Shown here in pieces: positions 34,690 through 43,624 of a DNA stretch of 64,000 nucleotides. The notes under the pieces were generated by a model that was given only the letters and a program-made list of their open reading frames with translations, searched no databases and had not been told where the DNA came from. The translations under genes were made by a program, and so were the position numbers. Source of the DNA: Pectobacterium carotovorum. GTDB lineage: Bacteria; Pseudomonadota; Gammaproteobacteria; Enterobacterales; Enterobacteriaceae. The DNA is taken from contig CP066552.1 of NCBI GenBank assembly GCA_016415585.1, forward strand, positions 62,001-126,000. Direction: 5' to 3'. Position 1 is the stretch's first letter. Every line of letters begins with the position of its first letter.

Positions 34690-36042
34690 ATGACCAAACA
34701 CTATGACTACCTTGCTATTGGCGGCGGCAGCGGCGGTATCGCGTCTATCAACCGCGCGGCGATGTATGGACAAAAATGTGCGTTGATCGAAGCAAAATAT
34801 CTGGGCGGCACCTGCGTCAACGTCGGCTGTGTGCCGAAGAAAGTGATGTGGCATGCGGCGCAGATTGCCGAAGCGATCCATCAGTACGGGCCGGATTACG
34901 GGTTCGATACCACGGTGAACCAGTTTAACTGGGGCACGCTGGTTAAGAACCGTAGCGCCTACATCGATCGCATTCACCAGTCGTACGACAACGTGCTGGG
35001 TAAGAATAAGGTCGATGTTATCCACGGTTTTGCCCGCTTTGTCGATGCGCACACGGTGGAAGTGAACGGCGAGAAAATCACGGCTGATCATATCCTGATT
35101 GCGACGGGCGGTCGTCCGGTTCACCCTGACATTCCCGGTGCGGAATACGGCATTGATTCCGACGGTTTCTTTGAGCTGGATGCGCTGCCGAAGCGCACCG
35201 CGATTGTCGGTGCTGGTTATATCGCGGTGGAGATTGCTGGGGTGCTGAATGGGTTGGGCTCTGAAACCCACCTGTTTGTGCGTAAACACGCACCGCTGCG
35301 CAGCTTTGATCCGCTGATTGTCGATACGCTGGTGGAAGTGATGAACACCGAAGGGCCGACGCTGCATACCGAATCGATCCCGAAAGCGATTGTGAAGAAT
35401 GCCGATGGCAGTCTGACGCTGGAGCTGGAAAACGGTCAATCACAAACCGTCGACTGCCTGATTTGGGCGATTGGCCGTGAACCCGCGACGGATAACCTGA
35501 ACCTGAGCGTCACCGGTGTGGAACTGAACGACAAAGGCTATATCAACGTCGATAAATTCCAGAACACCAACGTTCCTGGCATTTATGCCGTAGGTGATAA
35601 CACCGGTGCCGTCGAGCTAACGCCAGTTGCTGTCGCAGCGGGGCGTCGTTTGTCCGAGCGTTTGTTTAATAACAAGCCGGACGAGCATCTGGATTACAGC
35701 AACATCCCGACCGTCGTCTTCAGCCACCCGCCGATTGGCACGGTCGGGCTGACCGAGCCGCAGGCGCGTGAGCAGTACGGTGACGATCAGGTGAAAGTGT
35801 ACAAATCTGCCTTCACCGCGATGTACACTGCCGTTACGCAGCACCGACAGCCGTGCCGCATGAAGCTGGTCTGCGTGGGCAAAGAAGAAAAAATCGTCGG
35901 CATCCACGGCATCGGTTTTGGTATGGACGAAATGCTGCAAGGCTTCGCGGTCGCTGTCAAAATGGGCGCAACCAAGAAAGATTTCGACAACACCGTCGCT
36001 ATCCACCCGACTGCGTCGGAAGAGTTTGTGACGATGCGGTGA
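34690..36042 (+). CDS. gor: Glutathione reductase
   Basis: A FAD/NADPH disulfide reductase that keeps glutathione reduced. Starting at ATG 34690 ([16 protein letters not shown]) it has 450 residues like E. coli Gor; an in-frame ATG at 34678 would add four residues. The redox pair is in [13 protein letters not shown], the NADPH loop in [14 protein letters not shown] and the C-terminal catalytic His in [10 protein letters not shown]. Confidence 0.97.
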   Translation: MTKHYDYLAIGGGSGGIASINRAAMYGQKCALIEAKYLGGTCVNVGCVPKKVMWHAAQIAEAIHQYGPDYGFDTTVNQFNWGTLVKNRSAYIDRIHQSYDNVLGKNKVDVIHGFARFVDAHTVEVNGEKITADHILIATGGRPVHPDIPGAEYGIDSDGFFELDALPKRTAIVGAGYIAVEIAGVLNGLGSETHLFVRKHAPLRSFDPLIVDTLVEVMNTEGPTLHTESIPKAIVKNADGSLTLELENGQSQTVDCLIWAIGREPATDNLNLSVTGVELNDKGYINVDKFQNTNVPGIYAVGDNTGAVELTPVAVAAGRRLSERLFNNKPDEHLDYSNIPTVVFSHPPIGTVGLTEPQAREQYGDDQVKVYKSAFTAMYTAVTQHRQPCRMKLVCVGKEEKIVGIHGIGFGMDEMLQGFAVAVKMGATKKDFDNTVAIHPTASEEFVTMR

Positions 36043-36052
36043 TGGTATAGGG

Positions 36053-36125
36053 AAGCAGGCCTGACTGCTTTTTTGGAAAACGAAAATAGGCTGGTTGAAT
36101 AGTGGACTATTTGGCCAGCCTTTTT
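36053..36125 (+). terminator. Tandem terminators after gor
   Basis: Two hairpins: AAGCAG / CTGCTT followed by a run of T (36053-36076), and AGGCTGG / CCAGCCT followed by TTTTT (36088-36125). Confidence 0.7.
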
Positions 36126-36503
36126 GTATGCGGGAAAGCACATGGCCTAGTTGATTTGTTCAAGTGGTACTTGTCATGTGAGCTGATCCTTGATTTTTCG
36201 CCAATAAATAGATAATGCATCGTTTTAAATACAATTGGATGGTGTGTGAATAAATACTCATCTAATAGTTTTATTGTAATTTATTGCTAATGAAATTCTC
36301 TATCTCAAAATACTTATTTTTCTCACTCATCGTTCTTTACAGAAATAGGATTTTTTATCATTTTCTCGTTGCTGATGAAGAGCACCGTGCGGTCGCTTGT
36401 CTTAAAGATAAAAATAATCTATAGCATGAATTGTTTCCCCATCGTTTGATTGTTGTAAATGTGATTTCATCCCAATCACAGGAACAATACAAGGAATGAT
36501 TCT
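36126..36503. other. AT-rich spacer before the Mor-like gene
   Basis: No gene is visible in these 378 bp. Base composition is markedly AT-rich relative to gor, marking the left border of an acquired patch that runs to about 38340. Confidence 0.5.
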
Positions 36504-36893
36504 ATGAGCTATAAAGAAAGTACAGCACGTAATGATTTTTTCTATGGACTCGATATAAAGAAGCTACCCGATCAATTTCAGGAATTAATTGATATCATGG
36601 GCTTGGAGGATGCTTATATCTTTTCTAAATTATTTGGTGGTCAGTGTAAATATATTCCAAAATCACCTAAGTGTTTTTGTGTAGATATTAATGGGGGTTC
36701 TGTCGAAAAATTATGCCAGGAGTTTGGTGGTTTAAGTATCGATGTTCCTCATGCCAAAAATATTGACAGGCAGTTACGCAATCGTGAAATTATCAATTTG
36801 TTAGATAGAGGTAAATCAAGGACTGAAGTTGCTAAAATATACAACCTTGGTGTAAGGCAAGTGGCTAATATAAAGAAAAAAGTGTGTAAATAA
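36504..36893 (+). CDS. Mor-family transcriptional activator (phage Mu Mor/C-like)
   Basis: A 129-residue protein with the Mor architecture: an N-terminal dimerisation part (LPDQFQELIDIMGLEDAYIF, FGGQCKYIPK, LCQEFGGLSIDVP) and a C-terminal helix-turn-helix (NREIINLLDRGKSRTEVAKI, YNLGVRQVANIKKK). Mor activates the middle/late promoters of Mu-like phages. No other phage gene is near, so it is an orphan, either a prophage relic or a recruited regulator for adjacent accessory genes. Codon usage is AT-biased. Confidence 0.8.
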   Translation: MSYKESTARNDFFYGLDIKKLPDQFQELIDIMGLEDAYIFSKLFGGQCKYIPKSPKCFCVDINGGSVEKLCQEFGGLSIDVPHAKNIDRQLRNREIINLLDRGKSRTEVAKIYNLGVRQVANIKKKVCK

Positions 36894-36918
36894 AATCCCA
36901 TGAATATCGTTGGTAAAT

Positions 36919-36955
36919 AAAAAGCATCCAACCCGAGTTGGATGCTTTTTATTTA
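36919..36955. terminator. Bidirectional terminator between the Mor-like gene and the 119-residue gene
   Basis: Perfect stem AAAAAGCATCCAAC / GTTGGATGCTTTTT with a CCGA loop, flanked by A and T tracts, between convergent genes. Confidence 0.9.
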
Positions 36956-36965
36956 TCATTTATTG

Positions 36966-37325
36966 TTAAAGACTAATGGTTTTACCGAGTTTGAAATATC
37001 CGGATTTTTGTCCAAAATCACTTAATAGATAGGTCGTTGCGGTCGAATGTTCTCCCATTGCGATCAGATAATCATCTGTTCCGGTATGGTAAAAAAAGAT
37101 ACTTACGCTTTTCTGATTATTACCAGAAGAGGCATGTAGCACGGGGTGGACATCATAAGTGTAGCTACCCGTCGCTTTTCCTTTTCCAGATGTAATGTCA
37201 TTCATTGCTTGCTTCATATTGGCGTAGCGGTTCTTTTCAAGATAATCTTCTAATTCCTTTTCTGCCTGAGCCTGATTGAAAGGGCCGCTTTGTACACCTT
37301 GATCAATGATATAAATATAAGACAT
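36966..37325 (-). CDS. Uncharacterised 119-residue protein, paralogue of 50351-50710
   Basis: I do not recognise this family. It is a soluble 119-residue protein without signal or TM segments. Shared with the copy at 50351-50710 are YIIxxGxxSGPFNQ, LEKN-Y/T-ANxxQAMN, ITSG+x+ATGxYxYD, KSVSIFF, YLIAMGE and the ending F.LGK. The KSVSIFF...YLIAMGE region suggests a small antiparallel sheet. A good ggag site precedes ATG 37325, 63 bp after the RhiA-like gene, so the two are probably one operon. Confidence 0.7.
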   Translation of the reverse strand: MSYIYIIDQGVQSGPFNQAQAEKELEDYLEKNRYANMKQAMNDITSGKGKATGSYTYDVHPVLHASSGNNQKSVSIFFYHTGTDDYLIAMGEHSTATTYLLSDFGQKSGYFKLGKTISL

Positions 37326-37388
37326 ATTACTTCTCCAAAAGATAGGGAATGAGGAAGGCAGGAACCTACCTGCCTTCCGATTGCTGGA

Positions 37389-37991
37389 TCAGGAAACAAC
37401 CCAGGTATTGTTTTGTTGCAGTGTAGCGACAACGTTGTAAATATTGGGTTCGAACACTAATTCAACGGCATCGCTGATTTGCTCGACATCCAGAATTTCA
37501 CCTTCTTCATAGTTACCAAATACAATCCAGTAGGAAGGATGTGGAATAAACTCAAGATGAAAATTTGGCTGTGCTGCTTGCACGAACGTCCCTGCGTTGC
37601 TCATCCCGATGCCAACAGCGGCCTGCTTGAGTGGGACACTACCACTTTCATCAATATAGAGTGAACCTGCTTGGCCAGTGAATGATGTCGGGCCAAAGAG
37701 ATATCCCCCGTTGTAATCCAATAGAATGGTATTGGCTGATTGAAGGTCGGCAGAAATTTCTTCACCCCCTTCAAAAATAACGCCAGGTTTGACTTCCCCA
37801 GTATCTGACCAGACGAAAGAGTAATCGATACTCCAGCGAAATGTTTCATGCACATTTGGATTCACGAATTTGCTGAACCATGCCAGTGAGAAAATATTCC
37901 GTGCCTTCTGGTCAGGCGCTTTTTGGAAGATTGCCACATTGCCTGAATTACTTGATTTGTTGATAAATTCAACGCTGTATTGATTAGACAT
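37389..37991 (-). CDS. RhiA-like protein
   Basis: A 200-residue protein without signal peptide, rich in beta-strand and aromatic residues. Features such as FINKSSNSGNVAIFQ, LAWFSKFVNPN, WSIDYSFVWSDTG, VGIGMSNAGTF and HPSYWIVFGNYEEGEILD agree with my memory of RhiA, the quorum-regulated rhizosphere protein of Rhizobium leguminosarum, whose function is unknown. A gaggaat ribosome-binding site precedes ATG 37991. It is followed by the 119-residue gene. Family recognition is from memory only. Confidence 0.55.
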   Translation of the reverse strand: MSNQYSVEFINKSSNSGNVAIFQKAPDQKARNIFSLAWFSKFVNPNVHETFRWSIDYSFVWSDTGEVKPGVIFEGGEEISADLQSANTILLDYNGGYLFGPTSFTGQAGSLYIDESGSVPLKQAAVGIGMSNAGTFVQAAQPNFHLEFIPHPSYWIVFGNYEEGEILDVEQISDAVELVFEPNIYNVVATLQQNNTWVVS

Positions 37992-38443
37992 AATGTATTC
38001 CTCTTTATTCTGAACCCAGGATTAGGCTCAATTTCTATTATCCATACGATTATGTTTAACATAACGGGGAAGTAAGTCCTGTGAATTATAGATTTCATTT
38101 TTTTGATGCTAAAAATAATTTATTTTAATTGAAATAATTATGGTGATTGGTAACTCAGTAAGAAACGATATACTACGGATGTTTATTAGAAATGATGTAG
38201 CCTAATATTAATTCCCACGCCCTCCTGCATATAAAAAAGCATAGGGAGTTAAAAGCAGAAATCAGAGGATGAGATTAGGCTGATACAATGAGGCTAACTT
38301 GGCTTCCTATCTGTGTATATCTTAGCATTTTGAGATAACAGATTGATAATGATTATCGTTAGTGTTTTGTTTATGGTAAGTTGCGGTGAATGGGTTCGAT
38401 CCCGCAGATTGATTTTTCCTTACAAAACATACGGTTTCTCACT
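37992..38443. other. AT-rich divergent region rhiA-like / siderophore-interacting gene
   Basis: 452 bp without a credible gene. It contains a Fur box at 38345-38363 and the promoters of both flanking genes. Confidence 0.55.
38345..38363 (+). promoter_or_regulatory. Fur box before the siderophore-interacting protein gene
   Basis: GATAATGATTATCGTTAGT matches the 19-bp Fur consensus GATAATGATAATCATTATC at 15 positions by eye, about 80 bp before the chosen start. Confidence 0.75.
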
Positions 38444-39349
38444 ATGTCTTTAGCTACCCGTACAACGCCTTCAGCCTATCGGCTGTTCAATTTACGTTTA
38501 GAGAGCAAGACGCTGCTCTCGCCTTCATTGGCTCGCTGTGTGTTCACTGGCTCGGAAGTGCGCCAGATGAAACTGGACGCGCCGGATCAGCGCATCAAAC
38601 TGTTGTTCGCCAGCGAAAGCGGGGAGCTGACGCCAATGTCCGTGAGCGACACCTGGTATCAGGATTATCTGGCGCTGCCGCGTGAGCGCCGTCCGATTTT
38701 GCGCACCTATACGCTGCGTTCTGTCTCACACGAGTCACAGCAGGCAACGGTCGATTTTGTGCTGCACGGTGACACCGGGCCTGCTTCAAGCTGGGCAAAT
38801 CACGCTAAGCCGGGCGATGCGCTACAGATCGTTGCCCCCAACGCAGAGGCCGATGGCGACAGCGGCGGCTATGAGTGGGCACCGCACGAGGGCGTTGAGC
38901 AAGTGCTGTTGATTGCGGATGAAACGGCGCTGCCTGCGGCAATGGGGATTCTTGAACAGCTGGCTACTCAGCCTTCTCCACCGTCGGTACAGGCTTTTTT
39001 TGAAGTACCAAAAGCGACTGACTGCGTGACACCGAGCGATTTCCCTTTTGCCCAGATTCACTGGCTGCCTCGTGAGGAAACGGGCAGCACAGTATGGGGC
39101 GAACGCCTGCTGGCTGCGGTGCAACAGGATGTGAAGATTCCCGCCAGCGCTTGTACAAATCGTGATGAAATCGCACAGGAAACGCCGGAAGATGAGCTAC
39201 TGTGGGAACGGGCAACGGCGCATCGTCCGTTTTACGCCTGGGCGGCGGGAGAGTCTTCCGCAATCAAACGACTGCGCCGCTATCTGCTCGACGAGCGGCA
39301 TCTCGATAAAGAGACGATCAACTTTATGGCGTATTGGTCGCATCGCTAA
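38444..39349 (+). CDS. Siderophore-interacting protein (ViuB/YqjH-type ferric reductase)
   Basis: A cytoplasmic FAD-binding reductase releasing iron from ferric siderophores. From ATG 38444 it has 301 residues; an ATG at 38390 is in frame but less likely. The FAD-binding part shows RTYTLRSV and GPASSWANHAKPGD, and the NAD(P)-side segment includes LLIADETALPA, FYAWAAGESSAIKRLRRYL and the end FMAYW. Fur box upstream implies iron repression. It is probably monocistronic. Confidence 0.88.
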   Translation: MSLATRTTPSAYRLFNLRLESKTLLSPSLARCVFTGSEVRQMKLDAPDQRIKLLFASESGELTPMSVSDTWYQDYLALPRERRPILRTYTLRSVSHESQQATVDFVLHGDTGPASSWANHAKPGDALQIVAPNAEADGDSGGYEWAPHEGVEQVLLIADETALPAAMGILEQLATQPSPPSVQAFFEVPKATDCVTPSDFPFAQIHWLPREETGSTVWGERLLAAVQQDVKIPASACTNRDEIAQETPEDELLWERATAHRPFYAWAAGESSAIKRLRRYLLDERHLDKETINFMAYWSHR

Positions 39350-39359
39350 GAGACAACGT

Positions 39360-39380
39360 CAGGAGGGATATTCCCTCCTG
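39360..39380. terminator. Stem-loop between convergent SIP gene and dsbG
   Basis: CAGGAGGGA / TCCCTCCTG pair perfectly over a 3-nt loop, ten bases after the SIP gene stop and just before the dsbG stop. No strong U-tract follows. Confidence 0.55.
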
Positions 39381-39383
39381 CGC

Positions 39384-40139
39384 TTATTTCCCCATCATCT
39401 CCGCCAACTGCTGTTCATCCGGCAGCCCGACCACTTGCTGTAGTTCATTCTTATCATTCAGGTAATAGATGGCAGGCGTGACGTTTGCGCCTAATTCATC
39501 CATTAGCCGCTGATTATGCTGAATGTTATTCCAGATATCACGGGATGATGCTTCGGGGAACGGAGGCACCGTTTTGCCGTTCGATAGCTCATACTCATGC
39601 CAGGCTTTGGCCGGATCGCTGGCGGCGAGAATCGCGGCGGCATAACGCCCGCTTTCTGGTTTAATGACGCCGACCAGCAGCGTTTGCAGTTGGACTTTTC
39701 CTGCTTTCACCCACGGCTGTGCCTGCTGCCAGAACTGTTTGCAGTACGGGCAGAATGGGTCGGCGAAGACGATGATTTTACGCGGCGCGTCCTTCACCCC
39801 TTCGGTGATAAACGGCGCCTGCTGCAATTTCTGCCACATCTCCCGACCAGCAGGCACATACACTTCCTGCTGAATCAGCGTTTCACTCAGGTTGTTGCCG
39901 TGTTCATCATACATATAGCCCGAAATAGCATGCTTACCATCCGGCGTTAAGTAGATGGTCACCCCTACGCCCTGATAGCTGCCCAACCAGCCTTGCACGC
40001 CGCCGGGTGCAGTGAAGGGTTTGATGATCGTAATGCCCTGTTTTTCGATACTCTTCACCGCGTCTGGAAGAGTATCTTGCGCCAGTGACGATGCGGAAAG
40101 CGTTAATAAGGTGAGTATAAGGAAGCCGCGTTTTATCAT
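39384..40139 (-). CDS. dsbG: Periplasmic thiol:disulfide isomerase/chaperone DsbG
   Basis: A 251-residue precursor with a signal peptide ([20 protein letters not shown]). The thioredoxin-like domain carries CPYC at 130-133 and the cis-proline loop NVTPAIYY, and the N-terminal dimerisation domain precedes it. Length and motif fit DsbG rather than DsbC (CGYC). DsbG reduces sulfenylated single cysteines and isomerises disulfides in the periplasm, recycled by DsbD. Confidence 0.93.
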   Translation of the reverse strand: MIKRGFLILTLLTLSASSLAQDTLPDAVKSIEKQGITIIKPFTAPGGVQGWLGSYQGVGVTIYLTPDGKHAISGYMYDEHGNNLSETLIQQEVYVPAGREMWQKLQQAPFITEGVKDAPRKIIVFADPFCPYCKQFWQQAQPWVKAGKVQLQTLLVGVIKPESGRYAAAILAASDPAKAWHEYELSNGKTVPPFPEASSRDIWNNIQHNQRLMDELGANVTPAIYYLNDKNELQQVVGLPDEQQLAEMMGK

Positions 40140-40251
40140 GGTGTTGTGCCTGTATCATGGGTCATGCTTGCCGGATAGCCTAGTGGAGAGGTGCCAATAA
40201 GGGGAGTTTATTTACGCTTCCTGAATCAGAACCGGATTGTGGCCTGTCGTT

Positions 40252-40581
40252 ATGCAATCTGCCGTGACCTTGACCGAATCGCTGATTGCTTTTACGTTTG
40301 CCGCGACGCTGCTGACCCTGACGCCGGGTCTGGATACCGCGCTGATTCTACGCACCGCTACTGTTGAAGGCAGTAAAAAGGCCTTCCATGCCGCGTTTGG
40401 TATTAACGTTGGTTGCCTGATTTGGGGCGCGATGGTGGCGTTTGGTCTGGGAACGCTGATTGCTGCCACGCGTCCGCTGTCGCGTTTTTTGCGTCGCGGT
40501 TCTGTAGTGAAGTGGATGGACCGAACGACAGGCGTTATTTTTCTGGCATTTGCCGCGCGTCTGGTTTTGTCTCGGCGGTAA
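40252..40581 (+). pseudogene. LysE-family exporter with a large internal deletion
   Basis: The reading frame joins the first ~60 residues of a LysE/RhtB-type exporter (TLTPGLDTALILRTATVEGS, FGINVGCLIWGAMVAFGLG) directly to its last ~30 residues (VKWMDRTTGVIFLAFAARL). Full members have about 205 residues; the middle, with two or three TM helices, is missing without a frameshift. The product (about 109 residues) cannot form a normal transporter. The ATG at 40252 is preferred over a TTG at 40237. Confidence 0.75.
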
Positions 40582-40641
40582 GTTAGCGCCACTGCACTGA
40601 TTATCCGCAGTGGTGCGGTGTGAAAACTTGATTATGAAGCA

Positions 40642-41682
40642 CTAAATCCGTTCTGCATCGAGAATGCTCATAAGATTCAGGCGGTGTCGATAGCACCGCA
40701 GCGTCGTATCAATCGCCTCCGCAGGCATAAAGGAATCCCGATAGGTTGATTCAACGCATTCAGCTTCTTTGATGAAGTCTGCCAGTAGCTTTTTGGTAAG
40801 CTTTTCACTCAGCCCGATACGCTGTCCGAACAGAATGAAATCCATACCCAGATACTCTCCGTCCGCGGTTTCAAAGCCGGGTGCGAGCGCTTCATCCCCC
40901 TCTTCTTGAATCAGCAGCGGTAGTGCCATGAAGCAGGAAGAAAAATAGGTGGGATAGGGGGCGACGGAAACAAAGTCATAAATAGGGGACAGCATTAATT
41001 GGCCTGAGCGCGAATGTATCAGCCCAAAATTACGCAGGTGCATGTCGTTGTTACCCAGCATGTAGGCGTAAGCGATGCGGCGGAACAGATCTATTTTGAA
41101 GACGATATTGTCATTTACGTGCTCGCTAAGGAATAAAGCCAACCGCTCATAACTGACGTATTGTCTGCCATCTGCTCGTATTTTACCGAATTTTTCCCCG
41201 ATCCCCATCGCACCGTCCAACTGTTCCTGATGGATAGGGTGGCCCGTTTTTTCGTCGCGGTCGAAGCGCTTAATAACGAAAGCAAACTCAGGTTCGTCAT
41301 CAGCCTGCTCCGGTTTAAAACGAAGCAACCCGTGTGGTGGGACGGCAAATCCCAGGCGTGCCATTAGCGTCATCGTGGCATGTTCGTTTTCTGCCAAATG
41401 GGGAAATTCAATCGGAGAGGGTTTGAGAATGTACAGCCCTTGATGATCAACGACGATAAATGCCCGATCTTGTAACACCATCTGAATCTTGGGCTGATAG
41501 CCAGAAATACTCATGCCTTTCTGTGTTTGTGGCAGGTCGTGCATGAATTGCTGGCGGGTGAAACGTAAGTCTGGAGAGGTATGCATTGACCCGGCCAGAT
41601 GCTTCAAACCTTTACGGCTATAACCTGTGGCCATCTCTTCTTCATGCGTCAGCGGTGTCAGCAAAATTCGACATGTTGTCAT
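40642..41682 (-). CDS. hipT: HipT serine/threonine kinase toxin of a HipBST system
   Basis: A 346-residue HipA-like kinase lacking the usual N-terminal subdomain, which is encoded separately by the upstream gene. The glycine-rich loop carries SIS at 58-60 (KGMSISGYQPK), as in HipT of E. coli O127:H6, where both serines are autophosphorylated. ATP-site Lys87 (ILKP), catalytic D213 and N218 (GNNDMHLRNFG) and metal-binding D236 (IYDF) are intact. HipT phosphorylates tryptophanyl-tRNA synthetase in E. coli. The start overlaps the hipS stop (ATGA). Confidence 0.87.
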   Translation of the reverse strand: MTTCRILLTPLTHEEEMATGYSRKGLKHLAGSMHTSPDLRFTRQQFMHDLPQTQKGMSISGYQPKIQMVLQDRAFIVVDHQGLYILKPSPIEFPHLAENEHATMTLMARLGFAVPPHGLLRFKPEQADDEPEFAFVIKRFDRDEKTGHPIHQEQLDGAMGIGEKFGKIRADGRQYVSYERLALFLSEHVNDNIVFKIDLFRRIAYAYMLGNNDMHLRNFGLIHSRSGQLMLSPIYDFVSVAPYPTYFSSCFMALPLLIQEEGDEALAPGFETADGEYLGMDFILFGQRIGLSEKLTKKLLADFIKEAECVESTYRDSFMPAEAIDTTLRCYRHRLNLMSILDAERI

Positions 41683-41993
41683 GCTTTATCCTCTGCAATC
41701 AGTTGTACGGCGCCGATCAGATTCTTACCGTTTTGAATGAGGATACCAAATAGGTCTTTCTCATCCAGATGTTGTAGCTGGCTGTACTGGCGCCGGAGCC
41801 AGCCTTCGGGGGCTAACGAGGCGAAATAGGGCGGCAATGTTTTGCTGCGAAATATTCCGGTCTGTATCGGTAGGCTCAAGGATAATGGCGGGCCGATGTA
41901 GGACTTTTTATATTCAAACAAATAGCCTTTATCGTCCTGACTTAACTGGCCGATGTGGACACCGTAAAGGTAGACCTTTACTTGACGGCGCAC
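41679..41993 (-). CDS. hipS: HipS antitoxin (HipA N-subdomain-1-like)
   Basis: A 104-residue protein equal to the first subdomain of HipA: VYLYGVHIGQLSQDDKGYLF, LSLSLPIQTGIF, LPPYFASLAPEGWLRRQY and DEKDLFGILIQNGKNLIGAV. In HipBST loci this stand-alone subdomain, not HipB, neutralises the kinase. It overlaps hipB by 16 bp and hipT by 4 bp, so the three are co-translated. Confidence 0.85.
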   Translation of the reverse strand: MRRQVKVYLYGVHIGQLSQDDKGYLFEYKKSYIGPPLSLSLPIQTGIFRSKTLPPYFASLAPEGWLRRQYSQLQHLDEKDLFGILIQNGKNLIGAVQLIAEDKA

Positions 41994-42304
41994 AGTTTTA
42001 TCCCTAACGCAGAGCAGACGCTATAAACCGTGGCAAATTTCACCTGAGCGGGATCTTTGAATAAACGTTTTAACGTGGATAGGGATACGCCAGTCTGTAG
42101 CTCCAGCGTAGCGAGTTCGATGCCCAACGCTTTACGTCGCGTATTTAGCTGAACGCCAAATACATCCAGAGAATGAATGTGGTCTTCCAGCATAACCTCT
42201 TTGCTGGAGGCATCGCTACGCGCGAGTTCATGCCGGAGTTCGTCGATAGCTTCGCTAATGGCGTCGAGCTTGAGTAATGTTGGTGCAGTAGTGGGTGTGT
42301 TCAT
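41978..42304 (-). CDS. hipB: HipB-like helix-turn-helix regulator of HipBST
   Basis: A 108-residue Cro/C1-type DNA-binding protein: VQLNTRRKALGIELATLELQ, TGVSLSTLKRLFKDP and FATVYSVCSALGIKLC form the HTH. An N-terminal helical extension precedes it. It is first in the operon and expected to repress it and support HipS. The intergenic region 42305-42490 should hold its operator, but no clear palindrome stood out. Confidence 0.85.
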   Translation of the reverse strand: MNTPTTAPTLLKLDAISEAIDELRHELARSDASSKEVMLEDHIHSLDVFGVQLNTRRKALGIELATLELQTGVSLSTLKRLFKDPAQVKFATVYSVCSALGIKLCAVK

Positions 42305-42490
42305 AAATGGACTCTACTTTTGAATCTAACCCGTTAATGGGTTAAGTGTAGTCCGTAAATTTTCTTAATGTCCATGTGTAATACTTATTTTTTGTTTTTT
42401 ACTTAATTTGGCTCATTTATGACACTAAAAATAAATAACATCAGGCGGCGCGAATATCGTACCGCCTGATTAGTTATTGCATGAACTGGA

Positions 42491-43624
42491 TTAATGCTCC
42501 GGCCAGAACGGTTCACCTAGCGTGAGCATCAGTCGGTTGGCCCATGAGAAGAAGGCGGCTGACTGCACCACATCGGCAATCTCCAGTGCATCTAACCCCT
42601 GTTCTTGCAACTGCTTCAGGTCGTTGGCGTTGACCTGTGCGGGCGTGGCGGAAAGACGTGCCGAGAAATCGATAATCGCCTGCCAGCGTGGACTTTGGCC
42701 GATGCTCAAATCGCCGCCGGGGACGACGTCCAGCAGTCGCTGCACGTCACTGTCCTGCTTGGAGAGCTGGCTGGCTTTACGTGCATGTACTGAGGCGCAG
42801 TAGATGCAACCGTTGACCTTGCTGGTGACGGCGGCGATCAGTTCGCGCTCTTTACGCGGCAGGCCGCCAGCGGTATAGAAAATCCCTTTATCCGTCAGCG
42901 TGCGCTGTTCCAGCACCGGAAGGTTGCGGCCTAGCAAACGGAAATAGTCGGAATTGGTGTGGCCGAAGCGCGCCAGAATCGCCTGCTCATCCGCATTAAA
43001 TGCTGCCAGCGGTTTGGGCGCGATCCACGGTTCCCAATCCAGTTCCGCCTGAGTGAATGCCTGCGGTGCAGACTTACCGCTGTGCGTCTGTGCTTGGGTA
43101 TGCCACTGGCCTGCAACGGCGGCCTGCGAATGCGGCTGGCTAATGCGATGACCGGCAATCAGGCGATAGCCGCGCAGCAGCCGGCTTTGAAAATTTACAA
43201 ACGCAATGAGCTGCGACAGCGTCACGATGTCATCTACCGACCAGCCTGCCTGCTCCAGCGCATTGACGTGGGACGCCGAGGCTTGCACGGGCGTTTTTGT
43301 CAGGCGTTCAGCATGATCCAGCGCCAGCTGTAGCGCGGGTGTCAGCGAGGGGTCAGGGAAGTCCGCTAGCCGCTCGGCATAAAAATGCTGTAGCTGCTCA
43401 TCCTGCTGCCAGCCGCTGATTTTTGTCGCAAACCAGAAGCGTAGCGATAGCGGTAATGTCGCATTGTCTGCGGCGTCGGCGTTAAACAGCGCGTCGTAGC
43501 TGCCTTGGGTGTGGCGAGTTGCCGCATCGCGGGTTTTTCTGGCGGCGGCGAGGGCCGAATCCGAGCTGATTTCAGCCAGCGCATCCAGTACGTCATGGGT
43601 GTGTAACGTGTTAGCGTGCGTCAT
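42491..43624 (-). CDS. Double CMD/alkylhydroperoxidase-domain protein (Avi_7170 + Avi_7169 type)
   Basis: A 377-residue protein made of two carboxymuconolactone-decarboxylase-like domains. The N-terminal one (about 10-160) has no cysteine at all. The C-terminal one (about 190-377) has the AhpD-type redox motif GCIYCASVHA with Cys273, Cys276 and His280. In other bacteria the two are often separate genes (CMD_Avi_7170 and perox_Avi_7169 families) beside a luciferase-like monooxygenase, as here. It is last in the operon and overlaps the monooxygenase gene by ATGA. A peroxidase protecting from monooxygenase by-products is possible. Confidence 0.82.
   Translation of the reverse strand: MTHANTLHTHDVLDALAEISSDSALAAARKTRDAATRHTQGSYDALFNADAADNATLPLSLRFWFATKISGWQQDEQLQHFYAERLADFPDPSLTPALQLALDHAERLTKTPVQASASHVNALEQAGWSVDDIVTLSQLIAFVNFQSRLLRGYRLIAGHRISQPHSQAAVAGQWHTQAQTHSGKSAPQAFTQAELDWEPWIAPKPLAAFNADEQAILARFGHTNSDYFRLLGRNLPVLEQRTLTDKGIFYTAGGLPRKERELIAAVTSKVNGCIYCASVHARKASQLSKQDSDVQRLLDVVPGGDLSIGQSPRWQAIIDFSARLSATPAQVNANDLKQLQEQGLDALEIADVVQSAAFFSWANRLMLTLGEPFWPEH

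Noticed and set aside
38388..38406. A tRNA T-loop-like string (GGGTTCGATCCCGC)
   Set aside because: The flanking bases do not form a five-pair T-arm and there is no acceptor or anticodon arm nearby; not a tRNA.
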